Of a DNA stretch of 43,521 nt, positions 8,166 to 16,248 are shown piece by piece (the stretch's first letter is position 1; each line of letters starts with the position of its first letter). This DNA comes from Bacteroidota bacterium (GTDB taxonomy: Bacteria; Bacteroidota; Bacteroidia; Bacteroidales; Rikenellaceae). A program made the translations under genes and the position numbers. The notes beneath the pieces are model-generated. The model worked only from the letters and a program-made list of their open reading frames with translations, was not told the DNA's origin and made no database searches. The stretch is taken from positions 1-43,521 of the forward strand of contig JAEZTA010000050.1 of assembly GCA_023443765.1 (NCBI GenBank), written 5' to 3'.

Positions 8166-9314
8166 CTAAGATCGAAAAGCAGCTTTGTCCTTTTTCAACT
8201 CTTCGACCATCCGCCGCGCGAAGCGTTCGCTGGCCCCCGGTCCGCCGATGATCGTTCGCAGTTCGTGGAAGTCGGCGAGCATCTTTTTGCGTTTGGAACC
8301 TCCTGCGACGATTGCCCGCAATTCCTCTTCGGCCCGCGCGGTCGAGAGGCCCGACTGGATGACTTCGGTGACGGCCTCGCGCCCCAGGTTGAGGTTTACG
8401 AGCGATATCCAGGGCACTTTCAGTACATAGGGCCGCAGCCATACCTGCCACCATACCGTGCGGTAAACCACCACTTCGGGAATGCCCAGCAGGGCTGTTT
8501 CGAGCGTCGCCGTGCCCGAGGTCACGATGGCTGCTTCGGCAGCGGCCAGTGTTTCATAAGTCTGGTCGCAGACGTAACGGATGCCGCTTCCGGCGATGTA
8601 TTGTTCGTAGAGCGTTTTGTCGAGCCATTTTACGCCCGTCACTACAAACTGGCGTTCCGGGAATTTTTGCGCCAGTGCAGCCATCAGCGGCAGGTTCTCG
8701 CGGATTTCGCTCCGGCGGCTGCCGGCCAGCAGGGCGACGATCGGGCGCTGGTCGAGTTCGTTGCGGCGGCGGAACTCCGCGGGCGTCGGGAGCGATGCCT
8801 GCCGGGCTTCGATGGCATCCACCAACGGGTTGCCTTCGAAGATGGGTTTGAGGCCGTGGCGCGGGAAATACTCCCGTTCGAAGGGGAAGATGATGAAGAG
8901 TTTGTCGACGTATCGCCGGATCGATTTCACGCGCCATTCGCGCCATGCCCAGACCTTCGGGGCGATGTAGTAGAAGGTGCGGATGCCGTGTTCTTTGGCC
9001 CAGCGGGCCATCTTCATGTTGAATCCGGGGTAGTCGATCAGGATCAGTACGTCGGGGGCGAACTCCGCCACATCGGCCTGGCACTCCTCCATCTGGCGTT
9101 TGATCGTCCCCAGGTTGCGGAGCACCTGCACGATGCCGAAGAACGAAGTCTCCTTATAGTGTTTGCGCAGGTTGGCTTCTCCGCCCGCGGCCGCCATATT
9201 ATCCCCGCCCCAGAAACGGAATTCCGCTTGCGGGTCGGCTTTCAACAGCCCTTTGATCAGGTTTGCGCCGTGCAGGTCGCCCGAAGGCTCCCCGGCGATG
9301 AGGTAGTATTTCAT
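8166..9314 (-). CDS. lpxB: lipid-A-disaccharide synthase
   Basis: LpxB joins UDP-2,3-diacylglucosamine and lipid X to make the lipid A disaccharide on the inner face of the cytoplasmic membrane (GT19 family). The N-terminal MKYYLIAGEPSGDLHGA is the family signature. Also visible are FWGGDNM, LILIDYPGFNMKMARWAKEHG, YYIAPKVWAWREWRVKSI, EGNPLVDAI, LLAGSRRSEI and SGTATLETALLG, in the expected order. The length of 382 residues is typical. It lies 20 bases after a small membrane-protein gene in the trmD operon. Grouping lpxB with housekeeping RNA-modification genes rather than other lpx genes is not unusual. Confidence 0.97.
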   Translation of the reverse strand: MKYYLIAGEPSGDLHGANLIKGLLKADPQAEFRFWGGDNMAAAGGEANLRKHYKETSFFGIVQVLRNLGTIKRQMEECQADVAEFAPDVLILIDYPGFNMKMARWAKEHGIRTFYYIAPKVWAWREWRVKSIRRYVDKLFIIFPFEREYFPRHGLKPIFEGNPLVDAIEARQASLPTPAEFRRRNELDQRPIVALLAGSRRSEIRENLPLMAALAQKFPERQFVVTGVKWLDKTLYEQYIAGSGIRYVCDQTYETLAAAEAAIVTSGTATLETALLGIPEVVVYRTVWWQVWLRPYVLKVPWISLVNLNLGREAVTEVIQSGLSTARAEEELRAIVAGGSKRKKMLADFHELRTIIGGPGASERFARRMVEELKKDKAAFRS

Positions 9315-9334
9315 GATCGTTTTGTCTTACAACG

Positions 9335-9754
9335 TTAAAACCGCCATTCGGGAAGTATTTTCCCGCTCATGTAAAGGGCCGCCGGCAACAAGGCTGCGAC
9401 GGCTTCGGAGATCGAGAGGACCATCGTCAACAGGAAACGTCCTGTCATCGCCCATCCGCTCCGGCGGGTGTATCGCTCGTAGTAGGCCGCACTTACGGTG
9501 ACGTATCGCCGGCGGAAGCGGTATACGAACCACACGGCTCCGAATGCGCCGGCAAAGACCGCGAGGAAAAGCCCCGCTGGCATGTCCGTATATCCTGCTG
9601 AGCCTACCACCATGCAAAGTACCGCCACGGCATTTATCGCTGCGATCAGCCCGAAAAACCGGCAGGCAAGCCAGGCGGCCTGTTCGTCGCTGCGCCGTTC
9701 GTCCCACTTTCCGAGCACGAAAAAGTGGTAAAAAAGCCGGTCGAAGAGCTGCAT
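9335..9754 (-). CDS. small membrane protein of unknown function
   Basis: I do not recognise a family. The 139-residue product has about three hydrophobic segments (roughly residues 29-54, 58-78 and 103-129). The first is preceded by an acidic/basic N-terminus (GKWDERRSDEQ), and a basic stretch (YRFRRRYVT) follows the second. No catalytic motif is visible. It sits 4 bases after the trmD stop and 20 bases before lpxB, so it is almost certainly co-transcribed and a real gene. It could be an accessory of envelope biogenesis, but nothing in the sequence proves that. Confidence 0.75.
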   Translation of the reverse strand: MQLFDRLFYHFFVLGKWDERRSDEQAAWLACRFFGLIAAINAVAVLCMVVGSAGYTDMPAGLFLAVFAGAFGAVWFVYRFRRRYVTVSAAYYERYTRRSGWAMTGRFLLTMVLSISEAVAALLPAALYMSGKILPEWRF

Positions 9755-9758
9755 CCGT

Positions 9759-10436
9759 TTATTGCTCCAACAGGTCGGGCCGCAGCCGCCTGGTCCGTTC
9801 GTAGGCCTCCTCGTCCTGCCACTTTGCGATCTCGGCGAAGTTGCCCGACAACAGCACGTCGGGGACCCGCCAGCCGCGAAACTCCGCAGGCCGCGTGTAG
9901 ACCGGGGGCGCCAGCAGGTTGTCCTGGAACGAGTCCGTCAGAGCCGAAGCCTCGTCGCCGATGGCTCCGGGGATGATCCTCACGACCGAATCGGCGATGA
10001 TGCAGGCCGCCAGCTCGCCGCCCGTCAGCACGTAGTCGCCGATCGAGATTTCGCGCGTGATGAGGTGCTCGCGGATGCGGTGGTCGATGCCTTTGTAGTG
10101 GCCGCAGAGGATGATGATGTTTTCCAGCGTCGACAACCGGTTGGCCTCGTGCTGGTTATATTGGTTGCCGTCGGGAGAGGTGTAGATGATTTCGTCGTAG
10201 TGCCTCTCGCTCTGAAGTTTCTCGACCAGTTCGAAGACCGGTTCGCACTTCATGACCATGCCCGCTTCGCCTCCGAACGGATAGTCGTCGGTGGTCTTGC
10301 GTTTGTCGTGGGCGTAGTCGTGCAGGTTGTGTACGACGATCTCGACGAGCCCTTTCTCCTGCGCCCGTTTGAGGATCGACTCGTTGAGCGGCGAGGTCAC
10401 GAGTTCGGGAACGACCGTGATGATGTCAATGCGCAT
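9759..10436 (-). CDS. trmD: tRNA (guanine37-N1)-methyltransferase
   Basis: TrmD methylates G37 next to the anticodon, using S-adenosylmethionine, and so prevents frameshifting. The N-terminus MRIDIITVVPE, the block YPFGGEAGMVMKCEP, and the trefoil-knot SAM site LCGHYKGIDHRIREHLITREISIGDYVLTGGELAA (seen in pieces) are diagnostic. EFRGWRVPDVLLSGN is also typical. The length of 225 residues is standard. The start overlaps the end of the FkbM gene by 11 bases. Bacteroidetes trmD is often not beside rpsP/rplS, and that is the case here. Confidence 0.97.
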   Translation of the reverse strand: MRIDIITVVPELVTSPLNESILKRAQEKGLVEIVVHNLHDYAHDKRKTTDDYPFGGEAGMVMKCEPVFELVEKLQSERHYDEIIYTSPDGNQYNQHEANRLSTLENIIILCGHYKGIDHRIREHLITREISIGDYVLTGGELAACIIADSVVRIIPGAIGDEASALTDSFQDNLLAPPVYTRPAEFRGWRVPDVLLSGNFAEIAKWQDEEAYERTRRLRPDLLEQ

Positions 10437-11157
10437 ATCTGAAAATAATGTCTTTCGTGGAACCTTCCGTCATCGGGACCTCCTGTCCGTGTTCGAGCGT
10501 GTAGCCCGTGTAGCCCAGCCCCGTAAAGAGTGCGACGATCTGCGGGCGGTTCTCGCCGCCCGTTTCGATCAGCACCGTGGGGTGGTGTCTCTCCAGCAGG
10601 GGCTGCATCTCGGTCATCACGACGACTTCGTAGCCTTCGATGTCGCATTTGATGAAGTCGAGGCGCTCCAGCTTCCCGAACAGTTCGCTGCCGCGGCGCA
10701 TCTGCGCCGTGAACTCTACATCGGCCTTGCTGCCGCCTTCGTTGACGAAGTTCTGCCCCGTGCCGAAATAGCCCGTCTCGCGCGCCGAGTCGTTGGCCAT
10801 CACGATCGGTTTCGACTCCGTGCCCAGGGCGTAGGGGAGTATCTCGACGTTCCCGCAGCGGCGCAGGTTGCGGCTCAGCACCTTGCGGATCGGCGCCACG
10901 GGTTCCACGGCGAAAACCCGCCCCGCAGGGCCTGTGAGCCGGGAGATCGTGCGGGCGTAATAGCCCAGGTTGGCGCCGATGTCGATCGCCGTGTCGCCTG
11001 CGCGGACCAGCTGCGGCAGGTGGTAGACGTATTCCGTGGCCGGGGCGTAGCGCCCAATGCCCAGTCGCTGCCAGAGGAAGAACAGGCGGCTCACGGAGCG
11101 CAGGTAAGCTTCGAGCGGCAGGGCCCGGTAGAGAATTTTATGGATCAGGGTTTTCAC
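10426..11157 (-). CDS. FkbM family methyltransferase
   Basis: This is a SAM-dependent class I methyltransferase of the FkbM type: the SAM site DIGANLGYYARTISRL, then FAVEPVAPIRKVLSRNL, and LDFIKCDIEGYEVVVMTEM with the family's conserved DIEG. FkbM-like enzymes O-methylate small molecules or glycans, and the substrate here is unknown. The start is put at GTG 11157 (VKTLIHKILYRALP). The frame is open further upstream, but that part runs straight through a repeat element (11203-11282) and reads as low-complexity proline/arginine. The gene is then 243 residues. It heads a tight operon with trmD, a small membrane protein and lpxB. Confidence 0.85.
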   Translation of the reverse strand: MKTLIHKILYRALPLEAYLRSVSRLFFLWQRLGIGRYAPATEYVYHLPQLVRAGDTAIDIGANLGYYARTISRLTGPAGRVFAVEPVAPIRKVLSRNLRRCGNVEILPYALGTESKPIVMANDSARETGYFGTGQNFVNEGGSKADVEFTAQMRRGSELFGKLERLDFIKCDIEGYEVVVMTEMQPLLERHHPTVLIETGGENRPQIVALFTGLGYTGYTLEHGQEVPMTEGSTKDIIFRYAH

Positions 11158-11202
11158 GGGAGCGATGGTTATAAATGGCACGGACCGACCGGGCCCTGAT
11201 TT

Positions 11203-11282
11203 CCGCCGTAGGCGGACATAAGTCCCTCCCTGGGGGAGGGGTTTGGGGTGGGGTCGGACTTGTAAACGCGGCGGCACGCCGC
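11203..11282 (+). repeat. three-hairpin dispersed repeat, copy 1
   Basis: The order is: hairpin CCGCC-gta-GGCGG, ACATAAGT, hairpin CCCTCCC/GGGAGGG, GTTTGGGGTGGGG, a linker ending in CTTGTAAACG, and hairpin CGCGGCG-gca-CGCCGCG. The same modules in the same order occur at 39041-39120 on the other strand. It lies in the gap between the hydrolase and FkbM genes. Confidence 0.7.
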
Positions 11283-11335
11283 GATGGCAGCGGTCCGGAG
11301 TGGATGTGCGGTGTTATGTATTTTCGGAATCATTC

Positions 11336-12004
11336 TTAGTTCCTGTAATTCACCTCCTCGTTCATCACTTCGACGATAAAGGGATTGTAGAGCATTTCGT
11401 GGCCGATCGTCGACTCGGGGCCATGGCCGGGGTAGATGTGGACCTCCTCGCCCAGCGGAATCAGCTCGTCGAGGATCGAACGCATGATCCATGAGTAGTC
11501 GCCGCCCGGCAGGTCCGTGCGGCCGATGCTCTCGCGGAAGAGCGTGTCGCCCGTGAAGAGCGATTTCGAATCGGGCTCGTACAGCGCCACATGGCCCGGG
11601 GTGTGGCCCGGGGTGTGGATCACGCGCAGGGTGGTCTCCCCGAAACGGACCTCGGGCGTGGAGTCGAGGTCGATGTCCGCCGTCGGCATGGTGCCGATCT
11701 TCACGCCGAAGACCGAGCCGCTCGTCGCGGCGTTGTCGAGCAGGAACCCGTCCTTCGACGAGAGGGCGAAGGGAATGCCGTAGCGTTGCTTGAGGTGCTC
11801 GACGCCCAGCGTGTGGTCGAAGTGGCCGTGGGTGTTGACCGCCATGACCGGCTTCAGCCCGTGCTCGGCGATGAAGTTGTCCAGCGCGGCATCCTCGCGC
11901 GGATTGCTGTTTCCGGCGTCGATCACGACGCACGCGTTCGTGTCGTCCCAGACGACGTAGGTGTTTTCCTGTATCGGATTGAATTGCAGGCAGGCGATTT
12001 TCAT
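11336..12004 (-). CDS. metallo-beta-lactamase-fold hydrolase (glyoxalase II-like)
   Basis: The start is ATG 12004 (MKIACLQFNPIQENTYVV). Longer open frame upstream runs antisense to the next gene and is not coding. The 222-residue product has the metal motif THGHFDH (His59, His61, Asp63, His64), then HTPGHTPGHVALY, FTGDTLFRESIGRTDLPGG and YPGHGPESTIG, so both metal sites are complete. This is the glyoxalase II/GloB-like group, which hydrolyses thioesters such as S-lactoylglutathione. The true substrate is unknown, and Bacteroidetes often lack glutathione. It is transcribed away from the esterase gene, from a shared promoter region. Confidence 0.93.
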   Translation of the reverse strand: MKIACLQFNPIQENTYVVWDDTNACVVIDAGNSNPREDAALDNFIAEHGLKPVMAVNTHGHFDHTLGVEHLKQRYGIPFALSSKDGFLLDNAATSGSVFGVKIGTMPTADIDLDSTPEVRFGETTLRVIHTPGHTPGHVALYEPDSKSLFTGDTLFRESIGRTDLPGGDYSWIMRSILDELIPLGEEVHIYPGHGPESTIGHEMLYNPFIVEVMNEEVNYRN

Positions 12005-12036
12005 AATTACGGCTGATTTAGTACAGTCTGTCTTTC

Positions 12037-12064
12037 GCAAAGATAATGCAAGCCGAGTGCAGAG
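12037..12064 (-). promoter_or_regulatory. promoter of the hydrolase gene with the conserved spacer element (copy 1)
   Basis: On the minus strand CTCTGCACTCGGCTTGCA is followed by TTATCTTTGC, which holds a perfect -7 box TATCTTTG (12045-12038). No good TTTG lies at -33. The same 18-base sequence in the same place before the -7 box occurs upstream of the SIMPL gene (16358-16384). Confidence 0.6.
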
Positions 12065-12112
12065 CCGGTTTACCTGAGCTATGCCGGGGCGCCGCCTATC
12101 TAAGCGGAAGTT

Positions 12113-12159
12113 TATCTTTGGCAAAGATAGTACTTTTTGCGGGAATTTACCTATCTTTA
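12113..12159. promoter_or_regulatory. divergent -7 boxes in a palindrome, plus candidate promoter of the esterase gene
   Basis: TATCTTTG-G-CAAAGATA (12113-12129) is a perfect 8+8 inverted repeat made of two -7 consensus boxes facing in opposite directions. A further TATCTTTA lies at 12152-12159, 22 bases before the esterase start. It could give divergent transcription or act as an operator. Confidence 0.45.
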
Positions 12160-12181
12160 TGACCCAAAACGACCTGATTCC

Positions 12182-13006
12182 ATGAAACGATTTTTTGCGC
12201 TTTTTGCGGCCCTGACCCTGTTCTGTACGGGGATTTCGGCCCAGACGACCGCCTACCGGACTGAAACCGACATTGCTTACCGCGACGCCGGGGGCGACAG
12301 CTATGTCGATTCGCTCTGCCGCCTGGATATTTATTATCCGGTCGATAAAAAGGGATTCCCGACCGTCGTATGGTTCCACGGCGGCGGACTGACGGGCGGA
12401 CGGCGCGATATTCCGAAGGCATTGTGCGACAAAGGTTTTGCCGTGGTGGGCGTAGGCTACCGCTTTACGCCGCGCGTAAAAGTCGCCGACTGCGTGGAGG
12501 ATGCCGCGGCCGCGGCTGCATGGGTCGTGAAACACATCGCTTCGTACGGCGGAGACCCGAAGCTGATCTTCATCGCCGGGCATTCGGCGGGCGGCTACCT
12601 GACCTCGATGATCGGGCTGGACAAACGCTGGATGGCGCCCTACGGCATCGATCCCGACACGGCGTTCGCGGCGCTGATTCCTTACAGCGGGCAGGTCGTG
12701 ACCCATTTTGCCCGCCGCCGCGAACTGGGTATTCCCGATACACAGGTGATCGTGGACGACATGGCGCCGCTGAACTACGTGCGGCCCGACTGCCGGCCGA
12801 TCCTGATCCTCTCGGGCGACCGCGAAATGGAGATGCTGGGCCGCTATGAGGAGAACGCCTATTTCTGGCGCATGATGCAGGTGGTGGGGCATCCCGATGT
12901 GCAGATCCGAGAGTTCGACGGGTTCAACCACGGCAATATGCCCCAGGCGGGCCATTACGTTGCGGTGCGCTACATCCGCGACTTTGTGAAAAAACTGGAA
13001 AGGTAA
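12182..13006 (+). CDS. secreted alpha/beta hydrolase (esterase/lipase, HGGG type)
   Basis: The start is ATG 12182, which gives a signal peptide (MKRFFALFAALTLFCTGISA). The 274-residue product has the oxyanion motif WFHGGGLTGG (about 65-73), the nucleophile elbow AGHSAGG (Ser135), an Asp in LSGDRE (Asp213) and a His in FNHGNM (His250), so a full Ser-Asp-His triad is visible. This is the hormone-sensitive-lipase/carboxylesterase-like group. Acting in the periplasm it may deacylate dietary or host esters, but the substrate is not predictable. The next gene starts 29 bases downstream. Confidence 0.9.
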   Translation: MKRFFALFAALTLFCTGISAQTTAYRTETDIAYRDAGGDSYVDSLCRLDIYYPVDKKGFPTVVWFHGGGLTGGRRDIPKALCDKGFAVVGVGYRFTPRVKVADCVEDAAAAAAWVVKHIASYGGDPKLIFIAGHSAGGYLTSMIGLDKRWMAPYGIDPDTAFAALIPYSGQVVTHFARRRELGIPDTQVIVDDMAPLNYVRPDCRPILILSGDREMEMLGRYEENAYFWRMMQVVGHPDVQIREFDGFNHGNMPQAGHYVAVRYIRDFVKKLER

Positions 13007-13035
13007 TTGCGGGCTGAACCTGTAAACGGAATACG

Positions 13036-14163
13036 ATGAACGGATGGATGAAACTGGCGGCCGCGCTTTTTGCAGCGGTGTCGCTGACGGGATGTTCGCT
13101 GCTGAAGGTGGCTGTGGCCACGGGCGACCCCCTCTCGAAAGAACAGATGAACGTGCGGACCATGACGCGCGGCTTTTACTACGATATGGCCGGCGAGGTG
13201 GCTCGTGCGGCCGATTCGATCATCACGGCGTCGCCCGACGTGAACACGCGCGTCGCTGCCGTACGGTGGAAAATCCGCGCCACGCGCGCCGGAGTGACCG
13301 CCGCCATGCAGGGAATTCCCGATGTGGCGCTGGCTGATCTCTGGATTCTGTGCCGCCGCATGGACGGGGCCTTTGCCGCGACGCCCGATTCGCTGCTGTT
13401 CGGTCCCCAGAGTCCGATTGCCCGCGACGCTGCGCGGCGGCTCGACCGGCGGGCTGCAAGGCTTGCCCGGCAGGTGCTTCCCGACGAGCGTTATTCGCTC
13501 ATGGAGCGGTTCGTTGCGGATTACGTGCGCGATAATCCCGCCTCCGAAGGCGACGAGACCGACAATACGACTCTCGCGTGGCTCGAATACCTCCAGGCCG
13601 CAGGCGTCGAACATGCCTATGCCACCGGCTCGATCGCCGAGGTGCTGGCCGATGTCAACGACCGCCTGAGCGGCCAGACGCAGCAGATGTCGAACAGCAT
13701 CGGATGGTCGAAGGACATCTTCGAAATGCGGCTCGAACAGGACAGCCTGCGCATGCAGGTCGGGGCGCAGCTCGATTCGCTCGAACGCAGTTTCGCGCGC
13801 ATCGTGGCCGTGGCCGAGAACCTGCCCGAGATTTCGGACAAGGTGCTGGAGGAACTGAACCGGCAGGCCACGCAGCTGATCTGGACGATGAATGCTTCGG
13901 TGGACAACGCCTTTGCCGACTTCGACCGCCAGCGCGGGGAGTTGCAGCAATATGTCTCGCGCGAACGCGAAGCGCTGGTCGAACAACTCCGGACGACAGG
14001 CAGTGAACTGGTCCAAACGACACTCGACGCCCTGCCGGGGCTTGTCGGCAAAATCCTGCTTTATGTCGTGCTGGCGCTCGTGGTGCTGATCGGCGGTCCT
14101 TTTGCCCTGGGCTTCTGGCTCGGCGGGGTGCGGGCGAAAAGCAAATTCAGAATTAAAAATTAA
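13036..14163 (+). CDS. lipoprotein with coiled coil and C-terminal membrane segment, function unknown
   Basis: I do not recognise a family. The 375-residue product begins with a lipoprotein signal (MKLAAALFAAVSLTGC, Cys20). A helical body follows, then a long predicted coiled coil (about 215-330, many Gln, Glu and Leu, few Pro) and one strong membrane helix (about 338-362, KILLYVVLALVVLIGG), ending in a short basic tail. A lipid anchor at one end and a transmembrane helix at the other is an unusual topology and could tether two membranes or form a loop on one. The last residues and the stop codon fall inside an AT-rich repeat (14144-14268), so the original C-terminus may have been altered. 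Confidence 0.8.
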   Translation: MNGWMKLAAALFAAVSLTGCSLLKVAVATGDPLSKEQMNVRTMTRGFYYDMAGEVARAADSIITASPDVNTRVAAVRWKIRATRAGVTAAMQGIPDVALADLWILCRRMDGAFAATPDSLLFGPQSPIARDAARRLDRRAARLARQVLPDERYSLMERFVADYVRDNPASEGDETDNTTLAWLEYLQAAGVEHAYATGSIAEVLADVNDRLSGQTQQMSNSIGWSKDIFEMRLEQDSLRMQVGAQLDSLERSFARIVAVAENLPEISDKVLEELNRQATQLIWTMNASVDNAFADFDRQRGELQQYVSREREALVEQLRTTGSELVQTTLDALPGLVGKILLYVVLALVVLIGGPFALGFWLGGVRAKSKFRIKN

Positions 14164-14268
14164 AAATTCAGAATTATACCTGCAAACCAGGTAATCAGCT
14201 TTCGGCTCCCGCTTTTAGCCGGGCGGGATGCAAAATATTTTTGAATTCTGAATTTTGAATTCTGAATT
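14144..14268. repeat. AT-rich inverted-repeat element
   Basis: Two copies of AATTCAGAATT (14144-14154 and 14165-14175) face two inverted copies AATTCTGAATT (14244-14254 and 14258-14268) across about 68 bases. The interior holds a small hairpin (ACCTG/CAGGT) and a GC-rich one. It resembles a miniature element. The left arm supplies the stop codon of the upstream gene, and the right arm lies next to the rlmD promoter. Confidence 0.65.
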
Positions 14269-14273
14269 GTTTC

Positions 14274-14281
14274 TACCTTTG
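14274..14281 (+). promoter_or_regulatory. -7 box upstream of rlmD
   Basis: TACCTTTG matches the TAnnTTTG consensus and lies 19 bases before the rlmD start. No TTTG is found at the usual 19-21 base spacing. The upstream region is the right arm of the AT-rich repeat. Confidence 0.5.
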
Positions 14282-14300
14282 TACACAAAGTTAGAAATCA

Positions 14301-15710
14301 ATGGCAAGAAAGAAAGCGAACTATCCCCTGATCGAGGGGCTCGAAATAACGACGCTGGCCGCCGAAGGCAAGGCCATGGGCCGCTGGAACGACGTGGTGG
14401 TCTTTGTGCCGCTGACCGTCCCGGGCGACGTGGTCGACGTGCAGATCCGTTCCAAACGCCGCCGCTTCATGGAGGGCTTCGTCGTCAACTATGTGAAGAA
14501 ATCGCCCCTGCGGGCCGAGGCGTTCTGCGAACATTTCGGCGTCTGCGGCGGTTGCAAATGGCAGAACCTGCCCTACGGGGAGCAGTTGTGCTTCAAGACC
14601 GAACAGGTCCGCGACCAGCTCACGCGCATCGGCAAGATCGCTCTGCCCGAAATCGCTCCGTGCCTCGGCTCAGCGCATACGCAGTTCTACCGCAACAAGC
14701 TCGAATTCACCTTCGCCGACCGTCGCTGGCTGACGCGTGAGGAGATCGAGACCGCGGGCGACATCGGCAATGCGCCCGCCGTCGGGTTTCACATCCCCTC
14801 GATGTTCGACAAGGTGCTGGACATTGACAAATGCTGGCTCCAGCCCGACCCGTCGAACGCCGTCCGCATGGAGGCCAAACGTTTCTGCATCGAAAACGGC
14901 TATACGTTCCACAACGCCCGCGAACACACGGGGTTGATGCGCAATATGATCGTCCGCACGGCCTCGACGGGCGAAGTGATGGTGATCGTGGTTTTCAACA
15001 GCGACGACCAGCCCCGCATCACGGCGCTGCTGGACCATCTGGCGGCGAAATTCCCCGAGATCACGTCGCTGTTCTACATCGTCAATACCAAATTCAACGA
15101 CTCGGTAGGCGACCTCGATCCGGTCTGCTACAAGGGTAAGGACCATATCATCGAAGAGATGGAAGGGTTGCGCTTCAAGGTGGGGCCCAAGTCGTTCTAC
15201 CAGACCAACTCCACGCAGGCCTACGAGCTTTACAAGGTGGCCCGCGACTTCGCCGACCTCAAGCCCGGCGACGTGCTCTACGACCTCTACACCGGGACGG
15301 GAACCATCGCCAATTTCTGCGCTGCGCGCTGCGCCAGAGTCGTGGGTGTCGAGTACGTTCCCGAGGCGATCGCCGATGCGAAGGTCAACTCCGAACTGAA
15401 CGGCATCGGCAACACGGTTTTCTATGCCGGCGATATGAAAGCGGTTCTCGACGACCGGTTCGTCGCTGAGAACGGCCACCCCGATGTAATCATCCTCGAC
15501 CCGCCGCGTGCCGGCGTCGACGAGCCGGTGATCGGCGTCATCCTGCGGGCTGCGCCCGAAAGGATCGTCTACGTGAGCTGCAACCCTGCCACGCAGGCCC
15601 GCGACCTGGCGTTGATGGACGCCGAATACCGCGTCGAGGCCGTGCAGCCCGTCGACATGTTCCCCCACACGCACCACGTGGAGAATGTCGTGAAGCTCGT
15701 GCGCCGCTGA
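14301..15710 (+). CDS. rlmD: 23S rRNA (uracil-C5)-methyltransferase, RlmD/TrmA family
   Basis: The product methylates a uridine at C5 (U1939 of 23S rRNA in the E. coli enzyme), using SAM and a [4Fe-4S] cluster. An N-terminal TRAM domain (about 8-65) is followed by cluster cysteines CEHFGVCGGC (Cys76, 82, 85) and a fourth in DKCWLQ (about 178). The methyltransferase part has YDLYTGTGTIANF, IILDPPRAGVD and the catalytic Cys in YVSCNPATQ. The length of 469 residues fits the RumA group. Bacteroidetes RlmD-like proteins may act at other uridines, so the exact position is not certain. It has its own -7 box. Confidence 0.93.
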   Translation: MARKKANYPLIEGLEITTLAAEGKAMGRWNDVVVFVPLTVPGDVVDVQIRSKRRRFMEGFVVNYVKKSPLRAEAFCEHFGVCGGCKWQNLPYGEQLCFKTEQVRDQLTRIGKIALPEIAPCLGSAHTQFYRNKLEFTFADRRWLTREEIETAGDIGNAPAVGFHIPSMFDKVLDIDKCWLQPDPSNAVRMEAKRFCIENGYTFHNAREHTGLMRNMIVRTASTGEVMVIVVFNSDDQPRITALLDHLAAKFPEITSLFYIVNTKFNDSVGDLDPVCYKGKDHIIEEMEGLRFKVGPKSFYQTNSTQAYELYKVARDFADLKPGDVLYDLYTGTGTIANFCAARCARVVGVEYVPEAIADAKVNSELNGIGNTVFYAGDMKAVLDDRFVAENGHPDVIILDPPRAGVDEPVIGVILRAAPERIVYVSCNPATQARDLALMDAEYRVEAVQPVDMFPHTHHVENVVKLVRR

Positions 15711-15738
15711 TGCGGGCGGGAAGACTGAATCGAATGTT

Positions 15739-16128
15739 ATGAAGCTGGACGGTTTTGGGATTTTTGTTCGGGATATGCCGACGATGGTGCGTTTCTACCG
15801 CGACGTGCTGGGTTTCGGTATCCGCGAGAATGAGGACGCCTCGAACGTCTACCTGGAAAAGGACGGCACGCTGTTCCTGTTGTACCGGCGGACGGATTTC
15901 GAGCAGATGACCAACCGCCGGTTTGGTTATGCCGACGGCGTGAACGGGCATTATGAAATAGCCCTCGGCGTTGAAAACTATGCAGCGGTCGATGCCGCTT
16001 TCCGTGAGGTCGTCGCCAACGGCGCGACGCCCGTGCTGGAACCCACGACCGAACCCTGGGGCCAGCGTACCTGCTACGTGGCCGACCCCGAGGGGAATCT
16101 GATCGAAATCGGGTCGTTTACGGAATAA
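15739..16128 (+). CDS. VOC superfamily (glyoxalase/bleomycin-resistance-like) protein
   Basis: This is a 129-residue protein with two beta-alpha-beta-beta-beta modules: MKLDGFGIFVRDMPTMVRFYRDVLGF at the start and WGQRTCYVADPEGNLIEIGSF at the end, both typical of the vicinal-oxygen-chelate fold. A Glu in NLIEIG is a likely metal ligand. A His in the first strand, used by glyoxalase I, is absent, so classic lactoylglutathione lyase activity is unlikely. The substrate is unknown. It is 28 bases after rlmD and may be co-transcribed with it. Confidence 0.88.
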   Translation: MKLDGFGIFVRDMPTMVRFYRDVLGFGIRENEDASNVYLEKDGTLFLLYRRTDFEQMTNRRFGYADGVNGHYEIALGVENYAAVDAAFREVVANGATPVLEPTTEPWGQRTCYVADPEGNLIEIGSFTE

Positions 16129-16248
16129 TTTGCCGGCTGCCCGGCGAAACTCCGCCTGCGGATGCAGTATTTTCGTTTTCCGGCGTTTTACTTAACACAA
16201 AAGGATGGCAACGGCCGGGTCCGGAGAGTGGCTCGGGGCCGGGTGCGG

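Noticed and set aside
11158..11277. N-terminal extension of the FkbM methyltransferase
   Set aside because: It is encoded by the three-hairpin repeat and looks like low-complexity Pro/Arg sequence. GTG 11157 gives the natural start.
12005..12955. N-terminal extension of the metallo-beta-lactamase-fold protein
   Set aside because: The open frame continues upstream but runs through the promoter region and antisense to the esterase gene. The family N-terminus fits ATG 12004.
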